A stretch of 56,724 bases of DNA from Bacillus sp. CH30_1T. Its GTDB lineage: Bacteria > Bacillota > Bacilli > Bacillales > Bacillaceae_B. The notes under the pieces were generated by a model. That model was not told the DNA's origin. It did no database searches and saw only the letters and a list, made by a program, of their open reading frames with translations. Positions 47,329 through 56,724 of the stretch are shown here, in pieces (positions within the stretch are counted from its first letter, which is position 1; every line of letters begins with the position of its first letter). The stretch covers positions 1-56,724 of the forward strand of contig NZ_VTUY01000019.1 in NCBI RefSeq assembly GCF_008364765.1, in the 5' to 3' direction. Both the position numbers and the translations under genes were made by a program.

Positions 47329-48210
47329 ATGAGAATTAAACGGTCTGTACTCATGGTTATGGTTGGGATACTTCTTGTCACTAACATCATTACACTCTTG
47401 TGGAATCGCTCTTCGGGGGTAAGTGGAACTCCCGAAGTAGTGGCAACGGTGGGCGGAGAGTCAATTACCCGGGAGGACTGGTTGTATTCCCTTGAGCAAA
47501 AACATGGCAAAGAAGAGTTGAAGGTATTGATCAATCAACAAGTGATCGACCATTTAGCGAAGAAATATGATATCTCCGTTTCAGATAAAGAAGTAGAGCA
47601 GGAATATTATTTCATCCAATCTGTTTTTAATGAGCACGATGAAGAAAATCTTGAAGATGAAGATTCACTAAAGGCTCGAATCAGATCTGAATTGTTATTA
47701 GAGGAGCTCCTCACGAAGGATGTCCAAGTACCTGAAAAAGAGTTGAAGAGCTTCTATAATCAAAACGAGCATCTGTACTCTATTTCTAAAATGTATAAGT
47801 TGAAGCAGTTGAAGGTAGCTGATCAATCAGAAGCAGCTCAAGCATTGGAAGAACTTGAAGCTGGATCTGACTTTGAAGCATTGGCCATGGAGCGTTCAAG
47901 TGATGAGCAAAGTGCTAACTTAGGGGGAGACATTGGATATGTTCCTCTGGATGGAGATTTCCTATCTTCAGAAGCGTCAGAAGAAATAGAGTCTCTCTCC
48001 CCTGGTGAATGGACAAAACCGATCCGAGAGGATTCAGAGTACGTTATTTATTATGTAGACGATGTTTTGAAAGAAAGACATTTTTCATTCAAAGATGTAA
48101 AATCTCAAATTCGCAGACAAATTGCTTTAGAGCAAGTAGAGACGCCACTTCAGCCCGAGTCCTTTTGGAAAGAGGTTGAAGTGGAATGGTTTTACGAAAA
48201 ACAGAACTAG
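47329..48210 (+). CDS. yacD: PpiC-type peptidyl-prolyl isomerase, membrane-anchored (YacD)
   Basis: 293 residues. An N-terminal membrane anchor (about 5-24) without a lipobox cysteine, a SurA/PrsA-like helical region (45-135), and a parvulin domain (about 145-240; MERSSDEQSANLGGDIGYV). It probably aids folding of exported proteins. ATG 47329 is preferred over 47320, which is one base from the ribosome site. Last gene of the coaX operon. Confidence 0.88.
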   Translation: MRIKRSVLMVMVGILLVTNIITLLWNRSSGVSGTPEVVATVGGESITREDWLYSLEQKHGKEELKVLINQQVIDHLAKKYDISVSDKEVEQEYYFIQSVFNEHDEENLEDEDSLKARIRSELLLEELLTKDVQVPEKELKSFYNQNEHLYSISKMYKLKQLKVADQSEAAQALEELEAGSDFEALAMERSSDEQSANLGGDIGYVPLDGDFLSSEASEEIESLSPGEWTKPIREDSEYVIYYVDDVLKERHFSFKDVKSQIRRQIALEQVETPLQPESFWKEVEVEWFYEKQN

Positions 48211-48213
48211 AGG

Positions 48214-48243
48214 GGGCTGACCTATTAAAGGTCAGCTTCTTTT
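48214..48243 (+). terminator. yacD terminator
   Basis: GCTGACC pairs with GGTCAGC across a seven-base loop; a T-rich tract follows. Confidence 0.85.
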
Positions 48244-48304
48244 ACATAGAGAGACACTTTTTAACGAAACATAGGATAAATGAAATATGCATACATATAA
48301 CCTA

Positions 48305-48411
48305 GAGGAGAGACAATTTGGTCTCATAAACAAGCATAAAGTGAGCATGAGAGAAGGATGATACACCTCCAACCCAAGATGGTCGGGGTGAGCATTGTTT
48401 ATGCTTTTTAA
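48305..48411 (+). ncRNA. Candidate structured small RNA between yacD and cysK
   Basis: No gene here, but strong structure. A hairpin GAGAC/GTCTC (48310-48314 with 48321-48325) is followed by a nine-base perfect pair AAGCATAAA (48332-48340) with TTTATGCTT (48398-48406), ending in T5. Inside, GTGAGCAT occurs twice (48341-48348, 48388-48395). The yacD terminator stands upstream and a promoter for cysK downstream, so this is a separate unit. A CATACATAT at 48290-48298 could be a sigma-E type -10. It does not match the SAM or T-box leaders I know. Confidence 0.4.
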
Positions 48412-48440
48412 TTGACAAATTTATTGAATATTGTTACATT
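48412..48440 (+). promoter_or_regulatory. Sigma-A promoter of cysK
   Basis: TTGACA (48412-48417), 17-base spacer, TACATT (48435-48440). The element TTGGAATTA (48463-48471) downstream is similar to part of the CymR operator; weak. Confidence 0.55.
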
Positions 48441-48485
48441 TTTATAAAACCAACAAATTTACTTGGAATTAGGAGTGATGAATGA

Positions 48486-49415
48486 ATGGTGAGAGTAGCC
48501 AATTCAATTTCGGAATTAATAGGACAGACTCCAGTGGTAAAACTGAATCGATTAGTAGATGAAAATAGTGCAGATGTTTACTTGAAATTAGAATATATGA
48601 ACCCGGGAAGCTCTGTAAAAGATCGTATCGCATTAGCTATGATTGAAGCTGGGGAAGAAGAAGGTACGATTAATCCCGGAGATACGATTGTTGAGCCAAC
48701 GAGTGGAAATACGGGTATCGGTTTAGCGATGGTAGCTGCCGCAAAAGGATACCGTGCGTTACTGGTCATGCCTGACACAATGAGTATGGAGAGACGCAAC
48801 CTGTTACGTGCATACGGCGCAGAATTAGTATTAACACCAGGAGCAGAAGGTATGGGAGGGGCCATTCGCAAAGCTGAAGAGTTAGCGAAAGAAAAAGGCT
48901 ACTTCATGCCTCAGCAATTCAAAAATGAAGCCAACCCTAAAGTTCATCGAGAAACAACCGGACCTGAGATCGTCGAGCAAATGGGCGATCAGCTGGATGC
49001 CTTCATTGCAGGGATTGGAACAGGCGGTACGATTACTGGTGCGGGAGAAGTGCTGAAGAAACATTACCCATCAATCGAGCTGTATGCCGTGGAACCGTCA
49101 GATTCACCAGTATTATCAGGAGGAAAGCCTGGTCCTCATAAAATCCAAGGAATCGGTGCCGGATTTATCCCTGATATTTTAGATACAGAGGTATATAACC
49201 ATGTCATTCAAGTTGAAAAAGATTCGGCCTTCGACTATGCAAGAAGAGCAGCTAAAGAAGAGGGGATCCTGGGCGGGATTTCTTCAGGAGCGGCCATCTA
49301 TGCAGCTATAGAAGTAGCGAAGAAGTTAGGGAAGGGTAAGAAAGTTCTTGCCATCATCCCTAGTAACGGAGAACGCTATTTAAGTACTCCTCTTTACCAA
49401 TTTGATGAAGAATAA
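48486..49415 (+). CDS. cysK: Cysteine synthase A (O-acetylserine sulfhydrylase)
   Basis: 309 residues, PLP enzyme making cysteine from O-acetylserine and sulfide. PLP lysine in SSVKDR near residue 44, SGNTG near 74, glycine loop [10 protein letters not shown] near 178. In B. subtilis CysK also partners the repressor CymR. ATG 48486 follows AGGAG. Monocistronic with its own promoter and terminator. Confidence 0.97.
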   Translation: MVRVANSISELIGQTPVVKLNRLVDENSADVYLKLEYMNPGSSVKDRIALAMIEAGEEEGTINPGDTIVEPTSGNTGIGLAMVAAAKGYRALLVMPDTMSMERRNLLRAYGAELVLTPGAEGMGGAIRKAEELAKEKGYFMPQQFKNEANPKVHRETTGPEIVEQMGDQLDAFIAGIGTGGTITGAGEVLKKHYPSIELYAVEPSDSPVLSGGKPGPHKIQGIGAGFIPDILDTEVYNHVIQVEKDSAFDYARRAAKEEGILGGISSGAAIYAAIEVAKKLGKGKKVLAIIPSNGERYLSTPLYQFDEE

Positions 49416-49426
49416 TAATAAGTGGC

Positions 49427-49462
49427 GGATCCTGTAGAATGAACTCTTCAGGATCCTTTTTT
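49427..49462 (+). terminator. cysK terminator
   Basis: GGATCCTG (49427-49434) pairs perfectly with CAGGATCC (49449-49456), then T6. Confidence 0.9.
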
Positions 49463-49618
49463 AGTGTTGATCTGTTGAAACTTTTATTGTAAAAGTCCCC
49501 TTCAATACCGATCCATTCTCCACCATCCCCCTCACATAATTTCAAGTTTTTAACGATGAAACCTTCCCGAAGTTCATGTATCATGAAAGTAGATAAAGAA
49601 TAGGAGTGTGAAGGGTCA

Positions 49619-51022
49619 GTGCAGCACCTATATTTTCATAAAAACCATTCAACCAAAGAACAATTTTTTGCAGCTTACGAACAACTAAGTCAACATCAAT
49701 CACATCATATATTGTTAGAAAGTGGACGGGGTGGACGATATAGCGTTGCTGGACTACAACCTGACGTCATTTTACAAAGTGCTTCGGAAGGGTTGCGCAT
49801 ACAAAACTCTTCCGGGGTTGAAACGATAAATGGAGACCCGTTGATTCAAATGGAGAAATGGATGATGCCGCTTCGTAAGGAAAGAAGAGAGGATCTCCCT
49901 GATTTCCAAGGGGGGGTAATCGGGTTTCTTAGTTATGATTATGCAAGAAAGATTGAGAAACTTCCCGCTTTGGGGCGAGATGATCTGGAGATTCCGGACC
50001 TTTATTTCTATTACCTGGAGGAATGGGTGGTCTTCGATCATCAGGAAAACACCGTATGGACGATGATTCTTTCTGATGGAGAAACGGAGTTAGCCGAGAA
50101 TAAGCTATCAATATGGACTTCCTCTTGGACAAATGCCTTGTCTTCAATAAAAAAATGTGAAGAGGATCCTGTGAAACACGAGACAGAAGACATCGAAGTA
50201 TCGATGGATGAAGAAGAATTCTCAGTGGCCGTAAAACAAATCCAATCCTATATCTCTCAGGGTGATGTGTTTCAGGTGAATTTATCTGTCCGACAATCTC
50301 AAGAATTGAAGGCTGAGCCATACGCGGTTTATAAAAAGCTTCGAGAATTAAATCCCTCACCTTACATGAGCTATATTCATAGCCCGGATTTTCAAATTGT
50401 TTCCGGGTCACCGGAATTACTGGTGAAGAAAAAAGGAACCGAAGTAAGTACAAGACCGATCGCAGGTACACGCTCTCGGGGGAAAGATGCTGAAGAGGAT
50501 GAGAAACTTGCTCTTGAGCTGATCAATAATGAAAAAGAAAGAGCAGAGCACGTGATGCTTGTGGATTTGGAACGAAATGACCTGGGCAGGGTTTGTCAAT
50601 ACGGGACAGTTGACGTGAATGAGTTTATGGTCATTGAAAAATACTCCCACGTCATGCACATTGTTTCGAATGTAAGAGGAACACTAGATGAAACTAAAAC
50701 GGGAGCGGATCTAATTCGATCTGTCTTTCCAGGTGGAACCATTACGGGAGCCCCTAAGGTGAGAACGATGGAAATCATTGAAGAACTCGAGCCGGTTAGA
50801 AGAGGGATTTACACAGGGTCCATTGGCTGGATTGGCGTCAATGGAGATATGGAATTGAATATCGTCATTCGGACGATGCTTGTGAAAGAAGGAAAAGCCC
50901 ATATTCAAGCGGGAGCGGGAGTGGTGATTGATTCCAATCCTAAGTACGAATACAAAGAATCCTTGAAGAAAGCGAAAGCCCTTTGGGTAGCAAAAGCCAG
51001 GGCGGAAGGAGAAACCCTATGA
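49619..51022 (+). CDS. pabB: Aminodeoxychorismate synthase component I
   Basis: 467 residues, chorismate-binding family. With PabA it aminates chorismate toward 4-aminobenzoate for folate. Seen: [25 protein letters not shown] near 262-285, [17 protein letters not shown] and [21 protein letters not shown] 49619 is the start, with GGAGTGTGAAGGG before it. First gene of the pab/fol operon; stop overlaps pabA. Confidence 0.95.
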   Translation: MQHLYFHKNHSTKEQFFAAYEQLSQHQSHHILLESGRGGRYSVAGLQPDVILQSASEGLRIQNSSGVETINGDPLIQMEKWMMPLRKERREDLPDFQGGVIGFLSYDYARKIEKLPALGRDDLEIPDLYFYYLEEWVVFDHQENTVWTMILSDGETELAENKLSIWTSSWTNALSSIKKCEEDPVKHETEDIEVSMDEEEFSVAVKQIQSYISQGDVFQVNLSVRQSQELKAEPYAVYKKLRELNPSPYMSYIHSPDFQIVSGSPELLVKKKGTEVSTRPIAGTRSRGKDAEEDEKLALELINNEKERAEHVMLVDLERNDLGRVCQYGTVDVNEFMVIEKYSHVMHIVSNVRGTLDETKTGADLIRSVFPGGTITGAPKVRTMEIIEELEPVRRGIYTGSIGWIGVNGDMELNIVIRTMLVKEGKAHIQAGAGVVIDSNPKYEYKESLKKAKALWVAKARAEGETL

Positions 51023-51606
51023 TTCTCATGATTGATAACTACGATTCATTCACCTATAATCTTGTGCAATTTTTAGGAGAGCTTGGAGAAGAGCTCGTCG
51101 TGAAACGAAATGACGAGATTACTATAGATGAAATTGAGACATTGTCTCCCGATTACCTGATGATCTCCCCGGGACCTTGCAGCCCCAACGAAGCGGGTGT
51201 AAGCCTCGAGGCGATCCGAACCTTTGCCGGAAAGATTCCGATTTTCGGCGTTTGCCTGGGTCACCAATCGATTGCCCAGGTTTTCGGAGGGGAAGTTGTT
51301 CGTGCTGAACGGTTAATGCACGGGAAAGTCTCACCCATGATCCATGATGGTAAAACGGTTTTCAAAGACATGCCCAATCCTTTCAAGGCAACAAGGTACC
51401 ACTCCCTGATCGTCAAAAGAGAAACCCTTCCTGAATGCTTTGACATTACAGCCGAAACGAAAGAAGGGGAGATCATGGCGATCCGACATAAACAGCTGCC
51501 GATCGAAGGGGTGCAGTTCCATCCTGAATCAATCATGACGGAACAAGGGAAACAACTGCTCCTTAACTTTTTAACGACTTATAAAAAAATCGAGATGGTT
51601 TTATAA
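51019..51606 (+). CDS. pabA: Aminodeoxychorismate/anthranilate synthase glutaminase
   Basis: 195 residues, class I glutamine amidotransferase. Catalytic cysteine in GVCLGHQS near residue 79; His/Glu in QFHPESIMT near 170. In B. subtilis this subunit serves both PabB and TrpE. ATG 51019 overlaps the pabB stop (ATGA) and follows AAGGAG; longer frames start inside pabB. Confidence 0.96.
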   Translation: MILMIDNYDSFTYNLVQFLGELGEELVVKRNDEITIDEIETLSPDYLMISPGPCSPNEAGVSLEAIRTFAGKIPIFGVCLGHQSIAQVFGGEVVRAERLMHGKVSPMIHDGKTVFKDMPNPFKATRYHSLIVKRETLPECFDITAETKEGEIMAIRHKQLPIEGVQFHPESIMTEQGKQLLLNFLTTYKKIEMVL

Positions 51607-52464
51607 ATGTACCTATATCTTAACGGAGAAATCGTTCATTCATCAGAGGCGGTCATTTCCCCATTCGATCACGGATATTTATATGGATTGGGCGTGTTTG
51701 AAACCTTTAGAACGTATGATGGTCATCCGTTTTTGCTAAAGGATCACTTGAAGAGGCTTTCTCATGGATTAAAGGAATTGAATATTGCAGCAGACCTGGA
51801 TGAAGAAAAGATTAGGAACTCTATAACAACACTTTTAGATAAAAATGGCTTAAAGGATGCATATTGCCGGTTCAATGTCTCGGGTGGGGCAGGGGAGATA
51901 GGTTTACAAACGACCCCCTATGAGGATGCGACGGTGATACTTTTTCAAAAAGAATTGCCTCCTTCTCTGCCATTAAAAGAAAAAGAAGGTGTGCTGCTTC
52001 AGTTAAGAAGAAACACACCGGAGACCGGGGAACGATTGAAATCCCATCATTACCTGAACAATATGGCGGCTAAACGGGAAATTGGCCCATCCCCCCGCCG
52101 GGAAGGAATATTCCTTACAAAGGAAGGCCATCTCTGTGAAGGAATAACGTCCAATCTATTCTGGATAAAAGACGCAGAATTGTATACACCAGCTATAGAG
52201 ACGGGGCTCTTAAACGGGATAACCCGTCAGTTCATCCTTGCCCTGGCAGAACGAATGCAAATGCAGGTTTGGGTAGGGTTGTTCGAGCAGGAGCGATTAC
52301 TAGGAGCGGATGAAGTGTTTTTTACAAACTCTGTGCAAGAAATCATACCGGTAAACAGAATTGACTCTATGAGTTTTCCGGGTAGCAACGGAGAGTATAC
52401 CGGGCTGTTACATGAACGATACATCAAATATACAAGACAGTTGAATTCAATAGAGGAATTATAG
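51607..52464 (+). CDS. pabC: 4-amino-4-deoxychorismate lyase
   Basis: 285 residues, fold-IV PLP enzyme releasing pyruvate and 4-aminobenzoate. Seen: DHGYLYGLGVFETFRTY near 22-38, PLP lysine in RLKSHHYLNNM near residue 143, and LCEGITSNLFW. It starts immediately after the pabA stop (TAAATG), suggesting coupled translation. Confidence 0.94.
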   Translation: MYLYLNGEIVHSSEAVISPFDHGYLYGLGVFETFRTYDGHPFLLKDHLKRLSHGLKELNIAADLDEEKIRNSITTLLDKNGLKDAYCRFNVSGGAGEIGLQTTPYEDATVILFQKELPPSLPLKEKEGVLLQLRRNTPETGERLKSHHYLNNMAAKREIGPSPRREGIFLTKEGHLCEGITSNLFWIKDAELYTPAIETGLLNGITRQFILALAERMQMQVWVGLFEQERLLGADEVFFTNSVQEIIPVNRIDSMSFPGSNGEYTGLLHERYIKYTRQLNSIEEL

Positions 52465-52480
52465 CAGGGGGAGTCGTGCA

Positions 52481-53302
52481 ATGAAGTGCGGTAAATACGA
52501 ACTAGATTTTTCAACTAAAACCCTTATTATGGGGATTTTAAATATCACACCTGATTCATTCTCGGACGGTGGTTCGTTCAATGATTTGGACCGGGCTGTA
52601 GAGCGTGCGAAAGAAATGGTTGAGATGGGGGCGGACATCATTGATATCGGCGGAGAGTCTACCAGACCTGGACACGAGGTTGTGCCTGCTGATGAAGAAA
52701 TTTCACGAGTCGTGCCCATCATAAAAGCGATATCACAGGAAGTGAACGTTCCGATCTCCATCGACACGTATAAGGCAGAGACGGCGCGAAAAGCCCTGGA
52801 GGCAGGAGCTAGCATCATTAATGATGTATGGGGTGCGAAAAAAGATCCTGAGATGGCACAAGTAGCAGCGGAAACGGGTGCCCCAATTATTCTCATGCAT
52901 AACCGGGACAACCAGGAATACAGCCAATTCGTACGGGATTCGATACAAGACCTGCAGGAAAGTATCTTCCTAGTAAAAGAAGCTGGCGTACAAGATGAAC
53001 AAATCATCCTCGATCCTGGAATCGGGTTTGCCAAAACAGTACAATTAAACATAGACATGATGAGACACCTGGATGTCATTGTTTCTCTCGGATATCCGGT
53101 ACTCCTGGGAACGTCCCGGAAGTCTATCATTGGACATGTACTCGATCTTCCCGTAGAGGAACGAATGGAAGGAACGGGTGCCACGGTTTGCTACGGGATT
53201 CAAAAAGGGTGTCACATCGTACGTGTTCATGATGTAAAGGAAATGGCACGTATGGCAAAAATGATGGATGTCTTAGTTGGAAAGGAGAAATTGTATGGAT
53301 AA
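52481..53302 (+). CDS. folP: Dihydropteroate synthase
   Basis: 273 residues, TIM barrel. It joins 4-aminobenzoate and the pterin diphosphate; sulfonamide target. Motifs GILNITPDSFSDGG near residue 18, GGESTRPGHEVV near 55, and LLGTSRKS near 208. ATG 52481 follows AGGGGGAG. It overlaps folB by eight bases. Confidence 0.97.
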   Translation: MKCGKYELDFSTKTLIMGILNITPDSFSDGGSFNDLDRAVERAKEMVEMGADIIDIGGESTRPGHEVVPADEEISRVVPIIKAISQEVNVPISIDTYKAETARKALEAGASIINDVWGAKKDPEMAQVAAETGAPIILMHNRDNQEYSQFVRDSIQDLQESIFLVKEAGVQDEQIILDPGIGFAKTVQLNIDMMRHLDVIVSLGYPVLLGTSRKSIIGHVLDLPVEERMEGTGATVCYGIQKGCHIVRVHDVKEMARMAKMMDVLVGKEKLYG

Positions 53303-53654
53303 GATTCTATTGAACGAAATGGAGTTTTACGGTTATCATGGTGTATTTCAGGAAGAAAACAAACTTGGACAACGTTTTCGTGTTAGTGTAGAGTTGCATT
53401 TAGATTTAAAGAAGTCCGGCCAGAGTGATCAGCTTGAGGACTCCGTAAACTATGCTGAGATCTATTCCATCACCAAATCTGTTGTCTGTGGAGAATCGAA
53501 GAATTTAGTGGAAGCGGTCGCTGAAGACATCTCTTCCCGGATCTTAGAAACATTCCAAGTCGTAGAGAGCTGTAAAATTACACTAATCAAGCCTGATCCA
53601 CCTATTCCTGGACATTACCAATCGGTGGCGGTGGAGATTAATAGGAGTCGATAG
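53295..53654 (+). CDS. folB: Dihydroneopterin aldolase
   Basis: 119 residues, octameric tunnel fold. It cleaves dihydroneopterin to the hydroxymethyl pterin. FYGYHGVFQEE near residue 10 and IKPDPPIPGHY near the end (catalytic lysine) are typical. ATG 53295 follows AAAGGAGAA; earlier in-frame ATGs lie inside folP. Confidence 0.96.
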   Translation: MDKILLNEMEFYGYHGVFQEENKLGQRFRVSVELHLDLKKSGQSDQLEDSVNYAEIYSITKSVVCGESKNLVEAVAEDISSRILETFQVVESCKITLIKPDPPIPGHYQSVAVEINRSR

Positions 53655-53655
53655 G

Positions 53656-54180
53656 ATGAATACTGCATACATTTCCCTTGGTTCCAATATGGGAGACAGG
53701 GCGGGTTATTTAGAAAAAGCCATAAACATCTTAGGCAGTCATGGTAAGATAGAGGTAACGAAACGATCCTCTATGTATGAAACAGATCCAGTAGGATTTA
53801 CAGAACAAGGTGAATTTTTGAATATGGTCATCGAAATTCGTACCAGTCTAAGTCCAGAAACTCTATTACATCAGTGCTTGCAGGTGGAAATCGACCTTGG
53901 AAGAGAAAGGGAGTTCAAATGGGGTCCGAGAATTATAGACCTTGACATTTTACTCTATAATCACAAAAATATTGAATCAGAGAATCTTCTCATTCCTCAC
54001 CCAAGGATGCAAGAGAGAGCATTTGTGTTAATCCCGTTATTAGAGGTTGCTCCACATATAGAGCATCCGTCGTTTAATGCCCCGTTCGTTGAATTTCTGG
54101 ACGAAATACCTGACAAAGAAGGAGTTCGGTTATGGAAACAGATAAATGGGGAAGACGCATTCGTGCATTCAGAAAGCTAA
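53656..54180 (+). CDS. folK: 2-amino-4-hydroxy-6-hydroxymethyldihydropteridine pyrophosphokinase
   Basis: 174 residues. It pyrophosphorylates the pterin alcohol with ATP. SLGSNMGDR at the start, YETDPVGFTEQGEFLNMV, EIDLGREREFKWGPRIIDLDIL. Its stop lies inside yazB. The operon thus holds every late step of folate synthesis from chorismate and dihydroneopterin. Confidence 0.96.
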   Translation: MNTAYISLGSNMGDRAGYLEKAINILGSHGKIEVTKRSSMYETDPVGFTEQGEFLNMVIEIRTSLSPETLLHQCLQVEIDLGREREFKWGPRIIDLDILLYNHKNIESENLLIPHPRMQERAFVLIPLLEVAPHIEHPSFNAPFVEFLDEIPDKEGVRLWKQINGEDAFVHSES

Positions 54181-54356
54181 AAGGATATACTCAGGAAGGT
54201 TTGGCCAAGGAACTTTCCATCTCTGTTTCGGTCCTTGGAGAAGTGGAAAGAGGAAGTCGGATACCGAAAGAAGATTTCTTAGTGAACGTTGCAGAAGTGC
54301 TGAACATACCGCTGCATGATCTGATCCCTCATGAAGAATCTGAACGTAGTGAGTGA
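54132..54356 (+). CDS. yazB: Small helix-turn-helix protein YazB
   Basis: 74 residues, a Cro/C1-type HTH of the Xre family (AFRKLKGYTQEGLAKELSISVSVLGEVERG). No extra domain. Target unknown. It starts 49 bases before the folK stop, in another frame, so it is probably translated from the folate operon message. In B. subtilis the next gene is dusB; here a terminator follows and dusB is missing. Confidence 0.9.
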   Translation: METDKWGRRIRAFRKLKGYTQEGLAKELSISVSVLGEVERGSRIPKEDFLVNVAEVLNIPLHDLIPHEESERSE

Positions 54357-54397
54357 ATGCCGGTTAATTCACCTGTATATCCTTTTATGTTATCCTA

Positions 54398-54452
54398 GAA
54401 AAGGCTGGAACCAATACGTGACATTGTCACCATGTTGGATCGGCCTTTTTTA
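54398..54452 (+). terminator. pab/fol operon terminator
   Basis: AAAAGGC...CCAA pairs with TTGG...GCCTTTTT, with an inner GTGAC/GTCAC hairpin at 54418-54430, then T6. Confidence 0.8.
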
Positions 54453-54541
54453 GATTTTTTTTCAATATCTTTTCACGCACCAAAGTACGTTTCTGAAATA
54501 ACTCATACTTTAGGGGTGTTACAAACATAGATATTGTGTAA

Positions 54542-56092
<1,551 letters not shown>

Positions 56093-56101
56093 TCGTGTGC
56101 T

Positions 56102-56140
56102 AAAGAACAGCAGGGGCTTATGCTCCTGCTGTTCTTTTTT
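56102..56140 (+). terminator. lysS terminator
   Basis: AAAGAACAGCAGG pairs with CCTGCTGTTCTTT, with an inner GC pair step and T6 tail. Confidence 0.92.
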
Positions 56141-56309
56141 GAAATTAAATTAAGTAATAGTAGATAATAATTTGGAGAAATAATGATGTGAATTCGCCAA
56201 TTAGGGCTAAAGGCATCTTATTCAAACTATAAAATTACGGTAAAAAGAATGAAATGAATGTCTTTTGTCTTATAATTAATAGCTGGTGAAAAAAGATTTA
56301 AAAAATCTA

Positions 56310-56338
56310 TTGCGCCCATATTTAGAAGGTGGTATAGT
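56310..56338 (+). promoter_or_regulatory. rRNA operon promoter P1
   Basis: TTGCGC (56310-56315), 17-base spacer, TATAGT (56333-56338). Confidence 0.6.
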
Positions 56339-56395
56339 ATTATCTGTTGCCGCAAAAACGCGACAAACTTAATGAAAACTTTTTAAAAAAAGTTA

Positions 56396-56424
56396 TTGAC
56401 TTTAATGAGTCGGTAATGTAATAT
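56396..56424 (+). promoter_or_regulatory. rRNA operon promoter P2
   Basis: TTGACT (56396-56401), 17-base spacer, TAATAT (56419-56424). Tandem promoters before 16S are the rule in Bacillus. Confidence 0.75.
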
Positions 56425-56536
56425 TTAAAGGGTCGCTTCAAACGGAGCACTTACACATTGAACCTTGAAAACTGAACAAAACAAGACAATACGTCAACGT
56501 TAATTCTAGATTTATTTTTAAAGAGCTATTCAAACT

Positions 56537-56724
<188 letters not shown>

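Noticed and set aside
48244..48485. SAM (S-box) or T-box riboswitch before cysK
   Set aside because: None of the conserved core sequences of either class can be seen, and a promoter follows the structured part.
49929..50471. 180-codon minus-strand frame
   Set aside because: Antisense to pabB with no ribosome site or family match.
52459..53184. 241-codon minus-strand frame
   Set aside because: It is antisense to folP, which is a clear dihydropteroate synthase; Ser/Arg-rich composition is typical of a shadow frame.

Overview
The window is a piece of a low-GC Gram-positive, endospore-forming chromosome, a member of Bacillaceae close to Bacillus in gene order. It runs from the 3' end of one 23S rRNA gene to the 5' end of the next 16S rRNA gene. 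It corresponds to the origin-proximal csfB-to-lysS block that lies between two rRNA operons in Bacillus subtilis. Almost every gene can be named by family, nearly all lie on the plus strand (co-directional with replication), and only abrB and a tRNA-Met/tRNA-Glu pair point the other way. The sequence does not allow a species call.

Layout. 1-548: 23S tail, 5S, terminator. 1031-8497: csfB (gin), a PLP decarboxylase, tmk, darA, yaaR, holB, ricT, yabA, a tRNA/rRNA methyltransferase pair and divergent abrB. 8796-16560: an abrB/metG regulatory region rich in Spo0A boxes, metG, tatD-type DNase, yabE, rnmV, rsmA, yabG. 16592-17013: an array of structured repeats. 17091-25538: veg, sspF, ispE, purR, ridA, spoVG, a second repeat cluster, glmU, prs, ctc, pth, fin. 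25590-35598: mfd, spoVT, a MurJ/SpoVB-type flippase, yabN, rqcP, yabP, yabQ, divIC, yabR. 35672-36429: a DinB-like gene and two tRNAs. 36594-45092: spoIIE, yabS, yabT, tilS, hpt, ftsH. 45104-45569: repeat remnants. 45635-56140: coaX, hslO, yacD, a candidate small RNA, cysK, the pab/fol operon, yazB, lysS. 56310-56724: tandem rRNA promoters and the 16S start.

The genes mix housekeeping (thymidylate, nucleotide-sugar, PRPP, folate and cysteine synthesis, tRNA charging and modification, replication clamp loading, rRNA maturation and repair) with sporulation control. Promoter-like sequences fit the sporulation roles: sigma-F type before csfB and yabS, sigma-H type before spoVG, sigma-G type before fin and spoVT, a Spo0A-type sigma-A promoter with a 21-base spacer before spoIIE, and a sigma-B type before ctc. 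Many start codons are TTG or GTG; I chose starts by Shine-Dalgarno spacing and by remembered family N-termini, and several are shorter than the longest open frame.

Compared with B. subtilis order as I remember it, yazA, dusB and the xpaC-yaaN pair are absent and a DinB-like gene is present before the tRNAs. No prophage, insertion sequence, CRISPR array or defence system is visible. The least explained items are two families of intergenic repeats whose stems change in a compensating way between copies, a terminator-ended candidate small RNA before cysK, a phased array of Spo0A boxes before metG, and a parS-like palindrome in the metG terminator.
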